Of a stretch of 64,000 nucleotides of DNA, positions 32,957-43,520 are shown piece by piece; position 1 is the first letter of the stretch; every line of letters begins with the position of its first letter. Under the pieces are notes generated by a model. That model worked only from the letters and a program-made list of their open reading frames with translations. It made no database searches and had not been told where the DNA came from. Source of the DNA: Heracleum sosnowskyi (taxonomy: Eukaryota; Streptophyta; Magnoliopsida; Apiales; Apiaceae); the NCBI GenBank assembly GCA_030848705.1, contig CM061244.1, forward strand, positions 53,299,190-53,363,189, in the 5' to 3' direction. Both the position numbers and the translations under genes were made by a program.

Positions 32957-34336
32957 ATAAAGGAGAAGACGAGGGCAGTGAAGTGTCGCCTCTCAAATCG
33001 TTTATATCTATTTTTCTAATTTTCTCAAAATTTTGAATTATTAATATTAAAGATTAGAAAATATCTCACTTGCAATATTTCTGTCTTTGAAACCTTACTA
33101 ACGGAGGAAACTAAATATACTGTTTTAGTATTCTTGACTTTAAAATTTTTACTAATTAAGGAAACTAAATATACAATTCTTATATTCTCCTAAATTTGTT
33201 ATTAAAAAATATCTTAATTTCCTTTTAAATCTTTACTAACGGAGGAAACTAAATATGCAACTTTAATATTCTTGCCTCTAAAATCTTTACTAATGGAGTA
33301 AACCAAATATACAATTTTAATATTTTTCTAAATTTTTTATTTACTAACATAGAAAACTAAATATATTATCTATTCTTGAATATTAGGATAATTGATATAT
33401 AATTTAAAAAACTTTAAATCTTCTTACTGTGACAATCTGGGTCAAATCCCGAGCCTTTTTCGAAAATCAGGTCAAGTCCCGATTTCGAGTCCGAATATAA
33501 ACCGAAGCATACCGACCCAAATACAGCCAACTTCGGTAATTCACAAGCCCACCACATGACAGAAGTCCCAAATCTACTCGATGTGAGACTGAGGTGTTAC
33601 AAACTCCCCCACTTATCCTCGTCAGGCCTGAACAGATATCCATAGGTTCCAAGATCGTTCCTCCCTAGCCATTGTGGGATAATACCACCAGCCTTCGTGT
33701 CCCCACCTCCGACAACTTGACGAATCAAGCTTTCGAGAGTCAGCTCTGTTACCATATATGACAACCCGAGTCAAATCCCGAGCATTTTTCGAAAATCGGG
33801 TCAAGTCCCAATTTTGAATCCGAATATAAGCCGAAGCATACTTGCCCAAATACAGCCAACTTCGGTAATTCACAAGCCCACCACATGCCCCGAAAAGATC
33901 ATGATTTGTTGATGCTAATTAGTAGTAGTACTCTGCCTTATAAACTGAACAGAAGTCCCAAATCTACTCGATGTGGGACTGAGGTGTTACACTTACGATT
34001 AGTGATTCACTTATTTCATTTGAAACCAACAGGCGATATCTTCGATTATTAATCCCATAATTTGACCTAAGTTACGTTTAGGTTGGACTTTTTTAGATTA
34101 GAAGTTCATACAGCAAATTAAAACTAAATACCAAAGATGCTACAACTTTGAAATTGGGCATAATTATGTTATTATTTCACTTATGTATACTTTAACATTT
34201 GTATATTGAAGCTTATATATATTTGTTTGGTATTTTTCACTATATCAAAGAATATAAAATGGGAATTAACATCCAGTGTTTGGGAATTTTAATTTAACCT
34301 ATAAAGGAGAAGACGACATGATAAGATGATACCTCC
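32957..34336 (+). repeat. Tandem duplication, unit 1 (carries TRIM and gypsy insertions)
   Basis: This unit runs from ATAAAGGAGAAGACGAGGGC to ACCTCC and resumes at 41665 after the gypsy element. It matches unit 2 (41691-43520) at high identity, including ATCTCACTTGCAATATTTCT and GGAGGAAACTAAATATAC. It is interrupted by the TRIM at 33428-33991, which unit 2 lacks. The ends of both half-units carry the same AAAGGAGAAGACGA word, so the segment itself may have arisen from a shorter repeat. Confidence 0.85.
33428..33991 (-). mobile_element. TRIM retrotransposon (564 bp), Cassandra-like
   Basis: It is flanked by a perfect 5-bp target duplication CTTAC (33423-33427 and 33992-33996), and unit 2 of the tandem duplication shows the empty site. 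LTRs are 33428-33601 and 33759-33991; the longer one has about 60 extra bases with a TTATAAGG TATA-like box. On the minus strand the LTR starts TGTAACACCTCAGTC. Next to the LTR (33745-33758, minus) ATGGTAACAGAGC is an initiator-Met-like primer site, and AAGTGGGGGAGTT (33602-33614, minus) is the polypurine tract. No coding capacity. The size and the TGTAACACC start fit Cassandra TRIMs, whose LTRs carry a 5S rRNA-derived segment. The LTR phrase CCGAAGTT..TTGGG weakly resembles that segment. Confidence 0.8.
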
Positions 34337-35031
34337 TGATATTGGTTAAAAATAACCCTAAATACATAATTAATATTGCATTAATTAAACCCAGCTGGTT
34401 CATAAATAAGGCCCATTACTAAGGCCCGAAACTCTAATTAAATATTAATTTCGTAATTAATATTTGGGCTAGAAGTACAACCTGTATTTGGAGACGTCCA
34501 ATACAGGCTTGTTCTAATACAAGTGGGCTTATTTCATTACAAGTCCGTTATGATATGGAAACAACTCCTACAAGAAAGGATCTAGAATTAATCCTTATCC
34601 ACCGTCAAGGATAAGACTTATCCTTCAAGGAAGTGATATTACTTATCCACCAGATTTATCCTTCAAGGAAATGATAATACTTATCCACCGTCAATGATAA
34701 GATTTATCCTTCAAGAAAATCAATACTTATCCACTAGGCTTCTAAACGCCTATATAAAGGGTCTGACCCCTCATCTCAGAACTACGTTTTAGACTTCATC
34801 CTCGAATAAGGACATACAAGTCATTACGTCCTTGTTGTGCCCCTGTCACCATAGCCCCGAGGGCAACACCAAGAACTACGTTTTTATTGGCTTGATTCTC
34901 TAAACACTAGAGATACGTAGGCATCTTGTTAGGACCGAGTTAGTCCCCGACAACAAGAGCATCCACCATTAAAGCTCGAAGCTCTCTAACCCTAGCATTG
35001 AATTCAAAGATACAGTTTTTATTCCACAACA
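34337..35031 (+). repeat. 5' LTR of the gypsy element
   Basis: It begins TGATATTGGTTAAAAAT and ends TTATTCCACAACA. It contains a local array of CTTATCCACC / TTATCCTTCAAGG units at 34599-34740 and a TATATAAAGGGTC box near 34751, the likely promoter of the element. Confidence 0.93.
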
Positions 35032-35049
35032 TTTGGCGCCATCTGTGGG
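35032..35049 (+). other. Primer-binding site of the gypsy element
   Basis: TTTGGCGCCATCTGTGGG directly follows the LTR. TGGCGCC-type sites are usual in Tat and Athila gypsy elements. Confidence 0.8.
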
Positions 35050-35064
35050 AAAAGAACATCGACC

Positions 35065-37162
35065 ATGGCAAACACACGAAGAACTTCACGTGATCCACCA
35101 TCGACTTCTGGTGTTCAAACGGCAGGAAGTCAGCCACCACCAACTACTGGTACTCAAGAGACGAATATCCCCCGCACCACTACTCAAGGACCAGAGATCC
35201 CAATCTCAGTTGAAGGGACGAATCTCATGCAGAAGGTGGTTCATGGAGCCAACCCCCAAACTCAAGAGATGACTCATCATCAACCAATCACATCCTCTCA
35301 AATGATTTTGAATGCGTCCCGAGACCTTTAACTTCATACTACTGATCTTCCCCAATACACGAATCAAACTTTGGGTATGCCACCTTATGGAATGCCTCCA
35401 CGGCCCCTCATTGGGAGTGATGGTCACAATCCACTGTATCACGAATCATATGTGCCTCCTTATGTTCGAGGCCTAGAGCCCATTAATCAACAAACTCAGA
35501 CTCAGAAAGTCCCTATGATTCGAGACTTTTCTGGTCCCTATACCGAAGATAAACATTACTCATCTGATGATGAAAGGGACGTTCCCTCAAGGAGAAGACG
35601 TCCTACCTAAAAAAATCGGGAACCCCAAACTACTAAAGACAAGATTGCAACATATGAAGCTGAGGCTGCAAGGCTTAAGAACGTATTAGCAGAGGAAGAG
35701 GCAGTTAGAGCCAAAGGCAAATCAACCGAGAGGGTTCCTGTAATTAACTTAGATCCTACACCGAGAATGCCAAGGAGGGCTGAAGCCCCAAAGGGTGATC
35801 TCACTGAGTTGTTGCCCTTAGGAGATCTAGATGATCCTACACCCCTCTTTTACTCAGGATATCATAAAAATTCATATGTCAAGAAGCAGAAAGTTCAAGA
35901 TGTCAACCATTAAGGCCTACGATGGAACATGAGACCCTGTTAATCATGTGAGAACCTTCTCTAACGCACTATTGTTGCAACCTACCAATGATGCAGTCAA
36001 GTGCAGAGCGTTTCCACAAACCCTTGCGGGCATGGCTCAACATTGGTACAGTCGTCTCCCTCCTAACTTTATTGGGTCTTTTAAGGAGTTGAGCAAGGCG
36101 TTCATCAACCAGTTTGTTAGTGGGAGAGTGCATGAGATGAGTTCAACATCTCTCATGGGAATTCAACAAGGCAAGAATGAATCCTTGAGGGACTACATAA
36201 ATCGATTTACCAGGGAGGCTCTTAAAGTCCCGGATCTGGAAGACAAAGTGGCCATGATAGCCCTGCAACAAGGAACCACTGATGATCACTTCAAGAGATC
36301 CTTGGCAAAATGTCCACCTGAAAGCATGTTGAAGCTCCAAGATAAAGCCGGAAAGTATATCAAGGCCGAGGAAAGTATGAATAAATATGAACCCACTGTT
36401 GAGGGAAGTGAAAACGGAAAAAAGAGAAAGGAGACTCAACAGTATGATGCTAGGGACAAATATCCCAGGACAGCGAAGGATTCTGACTCTCAACCTAAAA
36501 ATAACAACTTTGGACCCAAGTTCTATGAGTATGCAAGGTTGAACACCTCAAGAAGTCAAATTCTGATGGATATTGAGAAGGAAGAAGATCTTCGATGGCC
36601 AAAGCCACTAGGATCCGACTTGGAAAAACGAAACAAGAATCAATTCTGCCGTTTCCATAAAGAAGTTGGTCATGACACCGACGATTGTAGATAGCTGAAG
36701 GACGAAATTGAATTCTTGATCTGAAGGGGAAAACTGGATAAGTTCACCAAGGATGGGAATTGAGGAAACCAAAGAGGAAACTATGAGAAGAAAGACTATA
36801 ACATAAAGGATAATGATCAAGATCATAATCCTAGACCCCGAGGTCCAGTTATCAACATGATATTTGGAGGACCAACTGCGGATGGCTCTTCCAGGGATTC
36901 ACGAAAAGCTTATGCTAGAGAGGTAATAATGACTGTTGTTGGAGAAGCACCGAAGCGTGCCAAAACAGAAGTTGCCATTAGCTTCGATGATTCTGACCTA
37001 GAAGGGGTAAAATTTCCTCATGATGACCCATTGGTCATCACACCTGTGATAGGCAATTCTGAAACCAAGAGAGTTCTGGTTGATAATGGAGCTTATGCGG
37101 ATATCTTATTCCACGATGCTTTCATCAAGATGGGATATACTGACTCACAGTTGACACCCTAA
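35065..37162 (+). pseudogene. Gypsy gag and protease, with stops and a frameshift
   Basis: ATG 35065 (MANTRRTSRDPPSTSG) starts a disordered N-terminus with stops at 35329 and 35608. A frameshift near 35905 leads into the Retrotrans_gag core (35948-36694: CRAFPQTLAGMAQHWYSRLP, then SLRDYINRF). The CX2H...HX4C motif at the end (CRFHKEVGHDTDDC) is intact. After further stops the protease motif reads VLVDNGAYADILF near 37075, with Asn in place of the Thr or Ser of the D-T/S-G catalytic triplet, so protease is probably inactive. Confidence 0.8.
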
Positions 37163-37165
37163 AAC

Positions 37166-38539
37166 ATGCCTATTTACGGATTCAACGGAGTCAAATCAAA
37201 GGTAGAAGGCACAATCCAGCTCCCCATGACTATAGGGCAGGGCTCGAAGACAACGACTCAAATGCTGAACTTCTTGGTTATAAAGGCAACATCTACTTAT
37301 AATGTAATCCTTGGAAGGACTGGCCTTCATGATTTTAAGGTTGTTGCCTCAACATACCACTTGAAAATAAAGTTTCCTACAAGGAACGGGGTTGGTGAAG
37401 AGCGGAGAGATTAGAAAATGGCTAGAAGTTGCTATGTAGCCGCACTAAGACCTGATGGAGTCGGGGGGCAGGTTCCCCCAATTGAGGACATGGATTCAAT
37501 GGATGATGAAGATAGAAGGGGAAACCCAACTGAGGATTTGATCCTTATCCTCTTAGTTCCAGGAGAACCAGATAAAGTCACTTATATTGGAGCATTGTTG
37601 CCTGAACCCTAGAAAGGCAAGATTATATCTTTCCTCCAAGAGAATGAAAATGTTTTTGCTTGGATAGCAGCTGATATGCCAGGGATTGATCCCCAATTGA
37701 TAACTCACAAGTTGAACGTAGATCCCGAAAAGAAGACGGTGAAGCAAAAGAAGAGGAACTTTGCTCCAGAAAGGCAAGAGGCCATAAAACAAGAGGTAGA
37801 TAAGCTCTTGGAAGCAGGATTCATTGAAGAGATTCAATTCCCTGAATGGTTGGCTAACCCGGTAATGGTCAAGAAAGCCAATGGAAAATGGAGAATGTGC
37901 ATAGACTTTACGGACTTGAACGATGCATGTCCTAAGGACTATTTTCCCCTACCAAGGATCGACACTTTAATAGATACCACTACAGGGCACGAAATGCTAA
38001 GCTTCATGGATGGCTTCAGTGGATACAACCAAATCAAGATGCATAAGGATGACATTCGCAAGGTATCATTCATTACTGATTTTGGTGTTTACTACTACTT
38101 AGTTATGGCCTTTGGACTCAAGAATGCAGGTGCCACATACCAAAGGTTAGTGAACAAAATTTTCAAACATCTCATTGGCAAGACCATGGAGGTTTACGTG
38201 GATGACATGTTAGTCAAAAGCCTCGATAAGGCCGATCACATAGAGCACCTCCGAGAGGAATTTGAAGTGCTGAGACACCATAAAATGATGTTGAATCATG
38301 CCAAGTACACCTTTGGTGTAGGGTCAGGCAAGTTTTTGGGTCTGATGGTCTCTAAACGAGGAATAGAATCCAACCCCGAAAAAATTAAAGCAATTGTGGA
38401 TATAGAACCACCGCACTATGTTAAAGATGTTCAGAAACTCACTCAGAGAGTGGCAGCATTGGGAAGGTTCATCTCCAAGTCAGGGGAAAAGTGTCTACCC
38501 TTCTTCAAAGCATTGAAGAACATGAAATTTTTTGAGTGA
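37166..38539 (+). pseudogene. Gypsy protease tail and reverse transcriptase
   Basis: The same frame as protease continues through stops at 37412 and 37610 into RT. Visible motifs are VMVKKANGKWRMCIDFTDLN, the LPRIDTLID start of the palm, VMAFGLKNAGATYQ and the active-site YVDDML near 38197. The RT core has no stop between 37613 and 38537. The frame closes at 38537-38539 at the start of RNase H (Trp-to-stop type change). Confidence 0.85.
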
Positions 38540-40320
38540 ACAACAGAAAGCCAAGAAGCCTTTGAGGCCTTGAAAAAATACATGACTGAAGCACCATTGT
38601 TGGCAAAACCAAAACTTGGAGAAACGCTCTATCTATACTTGGCAGTTTCAAACACCGCCTTGGGAGCTGTTTTGGTGAAGGAAAAATCAAAGGTTTAGAA
38701 ACCCATCTACTATGTGAGCAAAATTCTGCACGGAGCAGAAGTATAGAAACCCATCTACTTCGGAAGCAGAATTTTGCTCCCATCTACTTGATGTCGAACT
38801 CTCCCAACTCCCATTTGATAGTCGGCTTAGGTTTGGCTGGGGCCTTAAGAGTTAATACTCTCAAAGTCTGCGGTGACTCGAGATTGGTAGTCTCACAAGT
38901 AAATGGAGAATGCTATATGGAACACATCCCTAGAGAAGAAAACATGAAGGCCGATGCCTTGTCTAAATTTGCTTCTTCTGAGATTGAGAACTATGCCGGA
39001 AGTGTATACTTCCAAGTCTTGAAGACCCCGAACATCAATGGAAAACTAATAGCACCTATTGACATATATGGTTGTTGGATAGACCCCATTAAGGCTCATC
39101 TTGAAACCGGTTGGTTACCAAATAATGCCTTAGAGGCACGAAAGTTGACAGTGAGAGCATTGAGGTACGCCTTGATCGAATGGATCTTATACAAGAAGTC
39201 TTTTGTCATTCCTTACTTGAAGTGTCTACGACCCAAGGAGGCAGAGTTATCCTTGAAAGAAGTTCATGAGGGAATTTTTGGGTAGCACTTGGGGGCAGGG
39301 CCCTTGCTCATAAAATCACTCGTCTAGGCTTCTGCTGGCCAGATATGCTTGCTAATGCGAAAGATTATGTGAAGAAGTGCAAACGGTGTCAAAAGCATGC
39401 ACCTGTGGTTAGGCAACCACCCGAGATGTTAACATCAGTTAACTCACCAATCATGTTTTCCATGCGGGGTATGTACATACTTGGGCAATTTCCAGTGGCA
39501 AGTGCACAAAGGAAGTTCTTGATAGTAGCAATTGACTACTTCACTAAGTGGATTGAGGCTAAACCTCTAGCTAAGATAACCACCAAACAAGTATTTCAAT
39601 TTCTATGGGAAAGTGTAATGTGTCGATATGGAATCCCACGAATCCTGGTCACGGACAATAGGAAGCAGTTTGACAATGAAGATTTCAAGAAGTACTGTGA
39701 GGAGAACAACATTGAGTTACGATTCACATCAGTTGCTCATCCTCAAGCAAACGGACAAGCCGAAGTGGCCAACCGAATCATCCTAGATGGACTCAAGAAG
39801 AGAGTTGAACGATCAAGGAACACTTGGGTGGACGAGTTGCTCCATATACTTTGGGCATATCGTACCACTTGCAAGGTTACTACTGAAGCAACTCCAATCT
39901 TGTTAGCCTATGGGGCAGAAGCCGTGGTGCTAGTGGAGATTACTCATACCTCCCCAAGAGTAAGGGCCTTTGAGCCTGAATCGAACGAAGAAGGTATGAG
40001 GTTGGCTCTTAATCTAATTGATGAAGTCAGAGATGAGGCAAATACCAAGATCATGGAACATCATAAGCGAGCATCTTTCTACTACAACCTGAGGGTTAAA
40101 GAAAGGTTCTTTCGTCAAGGAGACTTGGTTCTCAGAAAGATTGAAGCATTCGGGGTTGGATAGAAAGGAAAATTAGCCCATAATTAGGAAGGGCCCTACA
40201 AAGTCAAGAATGTGTTTGGACGAGGCTCATATAAGCTAGAAACCCTCGAAGGGCATGAGGTGCCAAGGACTTGGCATGCCTCAAACTTAAAAGTTTATTA
40301 TGTTTCGTGCATCCTAAAAG
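38540..40320 (+). pseudogene. Gypsy RNase H remnant and integrase
   Basis: RNase H starts (EAFEALKKYMTEAPLL) but jumps near 38740-38790 to VCGDSRLVVSQVNGE and then to MEHIPREENMKADAL, so most of the domain is deleted. A small local repeat of AACCCATCTACT marks the break. Integrase follows in pieces: 38788-39285, then 39345-40163 in another frame, with KKCKRCQKHAP (zinc site), VAIDYFTKWIEAK, VTDNRKQFDN and NGQAEVANRII supplying D, D and E. The C-terminal domain (GPYKVKNVFGRGSYKLE) continues past a stop to about 40310. No chromodomain is seen. Confidence 0.85.
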
Positions 40321-40949
40321 GATCCGCTAGTAGGACAAGTAGAAATAAGGTTCGATGAAATCATGAGTTTCCTAGAAAGCAGATGAAGGGTTGAACCCGT
40401 TTTGATTGGTAGAAACATCCTCAAAGCTTTGCCAAGACAAACTACAAATGAATGCAAAGGAAAACATACAAAATATGCATGTCAATTGCACAAATAGATT
40501 TGAATACAATGAACCCCGAAGGGTGAATGTTGTTAATTAACGAAAATTTCAAGCTCAGGAGAAGTTTGATATGATAGACTTGAGAATGAATCACTACGAG
40601 TGGAGCCATCAATAAGAACTCGTAAGGGTGAAGGGTTGAAACCCCAAAAACCAAAGACATTCAGTCCAAACCCCATCATTCGATATGCTCAATGAAAGGC
40701 TTGAAGCCAAAACAAGACGGTATAAGACATAAAAGGCTTATGCAAATGTCAAGTTAGCCTCGAATAAGGCAAAATTGTCGTAAATGTGTAGGTCGCTCCA
40801 CACTTTACACCAAGACGATACTCATGAAACACTAGTGTATATTAAAATCCCCAAAAAAGGGTAGTAAGTCTCAGGTAAGGGATAAAAAGACCCCAAATCT
40901 CGAAAAAGACCGGTATAACTTCTATGAAATCCTAGTGCATTATCATAGA
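40321..40949 (+). other. Gypsy 3' untranslated region before the polypurine tract
   Basis: No coding frame. The region leads to the purine-rich AAGTGGGGGGGG at 40949-40960, the polypurine tract just before the 3' LTR. Confidence 0.6.
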
Positions 40950-40964
40950 AGTGGGGGGGGCAAA

Positions 40965-41659
40965 TGATATGGGTTAAAAATAACTCTAAAAACATAATTA
41001 ATATTGCATTAATTAAATCCAACTGGTCCATAAATAAGACCCATTATTAAGGCCCGAAACTCTAATTAAATATTAATTTCGTAATTAATATTTGGGCTAG
41101 AAGTACAACCTGTATTTGGAGACGTCCAATACAGGCTTGTTCTAATACAAGTGGGCTTATTTCAATACAAGTCCGTTATGATATGGAAACAACTCCTACA
41201 AGTAAGGATCTAGAATTAATCCTTATCCACCGTCAAGGATAAGACTTATCCTTCAAGGAAGTGATAATACTTATCCACCAGATTTATCCTTCAAGGCAAT
41301 GATAATACTTATCCACCGTCAAGGATAAGATTTATCCTTCAAGGAAATCAATATTTATCCACTAGGCTTCTAAACGCCTATATAAAGGGTCTGACCCCTC
41401 ATCTCAGAACTACGTTTTAGACTTCATCCTCGAATAAGGACATACAAGTTACTACGTCCTTGGTGTGCCCCTGCCGCCATAGCCCCGAGGGCAACACCAA
41501 GAACTACGTTTTTATTGGCTTGATTCTCTAAACACTAGAGATACGTAGGCATCTTGTAAGGACCGAGTTAGTCCCCGACAACAAGAGCAGCCACCATTAA
41601 AGCTCGAAGCTCTCTAACCCTAGCATTGAATTCAAAGATACAGTTTTTATTCCACAACA
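40965..41659 (+). repeat. 3' LTR of the gypsy element
   Basis: The same 695-bp length as the 5' LTR, with a few percent substitutions (start TGATATGGGTTAAAAAT). It is followed by CCTCC and then the resumed host unit CCTCCTAAATCGTCTC. Confidence 0.93.
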
Positions 41660-41759
41660 CCTCCTAAATCGTCTCAAAATATATATTTTTATATATATAA
41701 AGCAGAAGACGAGGGCGGTGAGGTATCGTCTCTCAAATCGCTTACATCTATTTTTCCAA

Positions 41760-42703
41760 CTAGCATTATACCCGTGCAAAGCACGGGAATTTTTATAATT
41801 ATTTTTATATTTTTTTAACTCACTTTGAGTTAAATTTTATGGAGACCATTTTTTTTTTTGAAGACCTGGAGACCAAATACGTTCTGCAATATAAATTTGA
41901 CAAAATAGATCATATTTTGTAATCAAAAATTTTCAAAACGTACTATTTTGCAAAGTATATTCTATGAAAATCACTATTTCATTGAAAATTTTGAAAATCA
42001 TGCAAGTTCTGCAAACTAAACATGAATGTTTTGCAAACCGAACATGTTTTGCAGAACAATATGTTTTGCGATATTTTAGTTGCAAAACATATATAATTTT
42101 AAAGATTTTAAATGAAAATAGTTATTTTCATATAACATAATTTATAAAATATTATATTTTTCTAAATTTAGATTGAAGAACGTATGTGGTCTCCAGGTCT
42201 TCACAAAAAAAAATGGTCTCTATAGAACTTAACTCACTTTGTTTATATTTTAGTATATTTAATTTTTTTAAAATTTCATTTTAATTGATTTTGTATATTA
42301 GATCATCAATATTAAATTTATACAATATATCCTCTTTGTAGATTTCCCAAGTACTAATTTTTAGTAGAAATATTATTATAAAATTGATTAGTATTCATTT
42401 TTTATTAAAATAGTTTTGTATATTATTGATGAAATCTTTATTCCTTTGAATTTTAAATCACTGAATTCAAAATTTTTAATTTTTTTCACTCTAAAATATT
42501 TAGATACTACACATTCTTTTCTAATAAAATGATATATAGTAATAGTTCATTACTAACTATTACTAACTGTGAGCTTATCTGCTTGTATTTCGAGTATATC
42601 TACATTTTTCCTTTTTTCACAATAATAATAATAATTATTAATTTACTATTTAAACCCTGACGACCAAACCACCTAAACTCCCTTATACCTATTATATATA
42701 GGA
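41760..42703 (-). mobile_element. Non-autonomous Helitron containing a MITE
   Basis: On the minus strand it starts TCCTATATATAATAGG (42703) after an A. It ends with the hairpin CCCGTGCTTTGCACGGG (41771-41787), 7 bases, then CTAG (41760-41763) before a T. A 5' TC, a 3' hairpin about 11 nt from a CTRR end, and an A/T host site define Helitrons. Unit 1 of the tandem duplication gives a near-empty site (ATTTTTCTAATTTTCTC). No Rep/helicase is encoded. A MITE at 41828-42228 accounts for over 40% of its length. Confidence 0.85.
41828..42228 (+). mobile_element. MITE nested in the Helitron
   Basis: Inverted ends of about 60 bp share GGAGACCATTTTTTTTT, GAAGACCTGGAGACCA and ATACGTTCT in opposite orientations. 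It is flanked by a direct repeat TTAACTCACTTTG (41815-41827, 42229-42241), consistent with a 9-11 bp Mutator-type target duplication. No coding sequence. Confidence 0.75.
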
Positions 42704-43520
42704 TATAATTTTCTCAAAATTTTGAATTATTAATATTAAAGATTAGAAAATATCTCACTTGCAATATTTCTGTCTTTGAAACCTTTACTAATGGAGGAAA
42801 CTAAATATACTGTTTTAGTATTCTTGACTTTAAAATTTTTACTAATTAAGGAAACTAAATATACAATACTTATATTCTCCTAAATTTTTTATTAAAAAAT
42901 ATCTCAATTGTCTTTTAGATCTTTACTAATGGAGGAAACTAAATATGCAACTATAATATTCTTGCCTCTAAAATCTTTACTAATGGAGTAAACTAAATAT
43001 ACAATTTTAATATTTTTCTAAATTTTTTATTTACGAATATACTTACTAACATAGAAAACTAAATCTATTATCTATTCTTGAATATTAAGATAATTGATAT
43101 ATAATTTAAAAAAATTTAAATCTTCTTACAATTAGTGATTCACTTAATTCATTTGAAACCAACCGGTGATATATTCGATTATTAACCCCATAATTTGACC
43201 TAAGTTACGTTTAGGTTGGACTTTTTTAGATTAGAAGTTCATATAACAAATTAAAATGTGTACACGATAAAGTCATCAGATACCATCGTATAAAGAAAAA
43301 ACTAAATACCAAAGATGCTACACCTTTGAAGTTGGGCATAATTATGTTATTATTTCACTTATGTATACTTTAACATTTGTATATTGAAACTTATATATGT
43401 TTGTTTGGTATTTTTCACTATATCAAAGAATATAAAATGGGAATTAACATCCATTGTTTGAGCATTTTAATTTAACCTATAAAGGAGAAGACGACATGAT
43501 AAGATGACACCTCCTAAATC

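Larger units (their letters stand above)
34337..41659 (+). mobile_element. Ty3-gypsy retrotransposon (Tat-like), decayed but structurally complete
   Basis: Two 695-bp LTRs with TG...CA ends are flanked by target duplication CCTCC (34332-34336, 41660-41664). Domain order is gag, protease, RT, RNase H, integrase, which is gypsy order. The primer site TTTGGCGCCATCTGTGGG and the gag histidine-cysteine motif CRFHKEVGHDTDDC point to the Tat/RetroSat group without a chromodomain. The coding region holds many stops and several frameshifts, and RNase H has lost large pieces. The LTRs differ by a few percent, more than those of E3, so this insertion is older. Confidence 0.92.
41691..43520 (+). repeat. 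Tandem duplication, unit 2 (carries a Helitron)
   Basis: From AAAGCAGAAGACGAGGGCGG to ACACCTCCTAAATCATCTC it repeats unit 1. It lacks the TRIM and the gypsy element, and its ACACCTCCTAAATC is the near-empty site for the gypsy insertion. It carries a Helitron at 41760-42703 that unit 1 lacks, and a short extra stretch near 43255-43300. Confidence 0.85.

Noticed and set aside
33467..33873. Two related minus-strand frames as a duplicated gene
   Set aside because: They are the two LTRs of the TRIM element translated.
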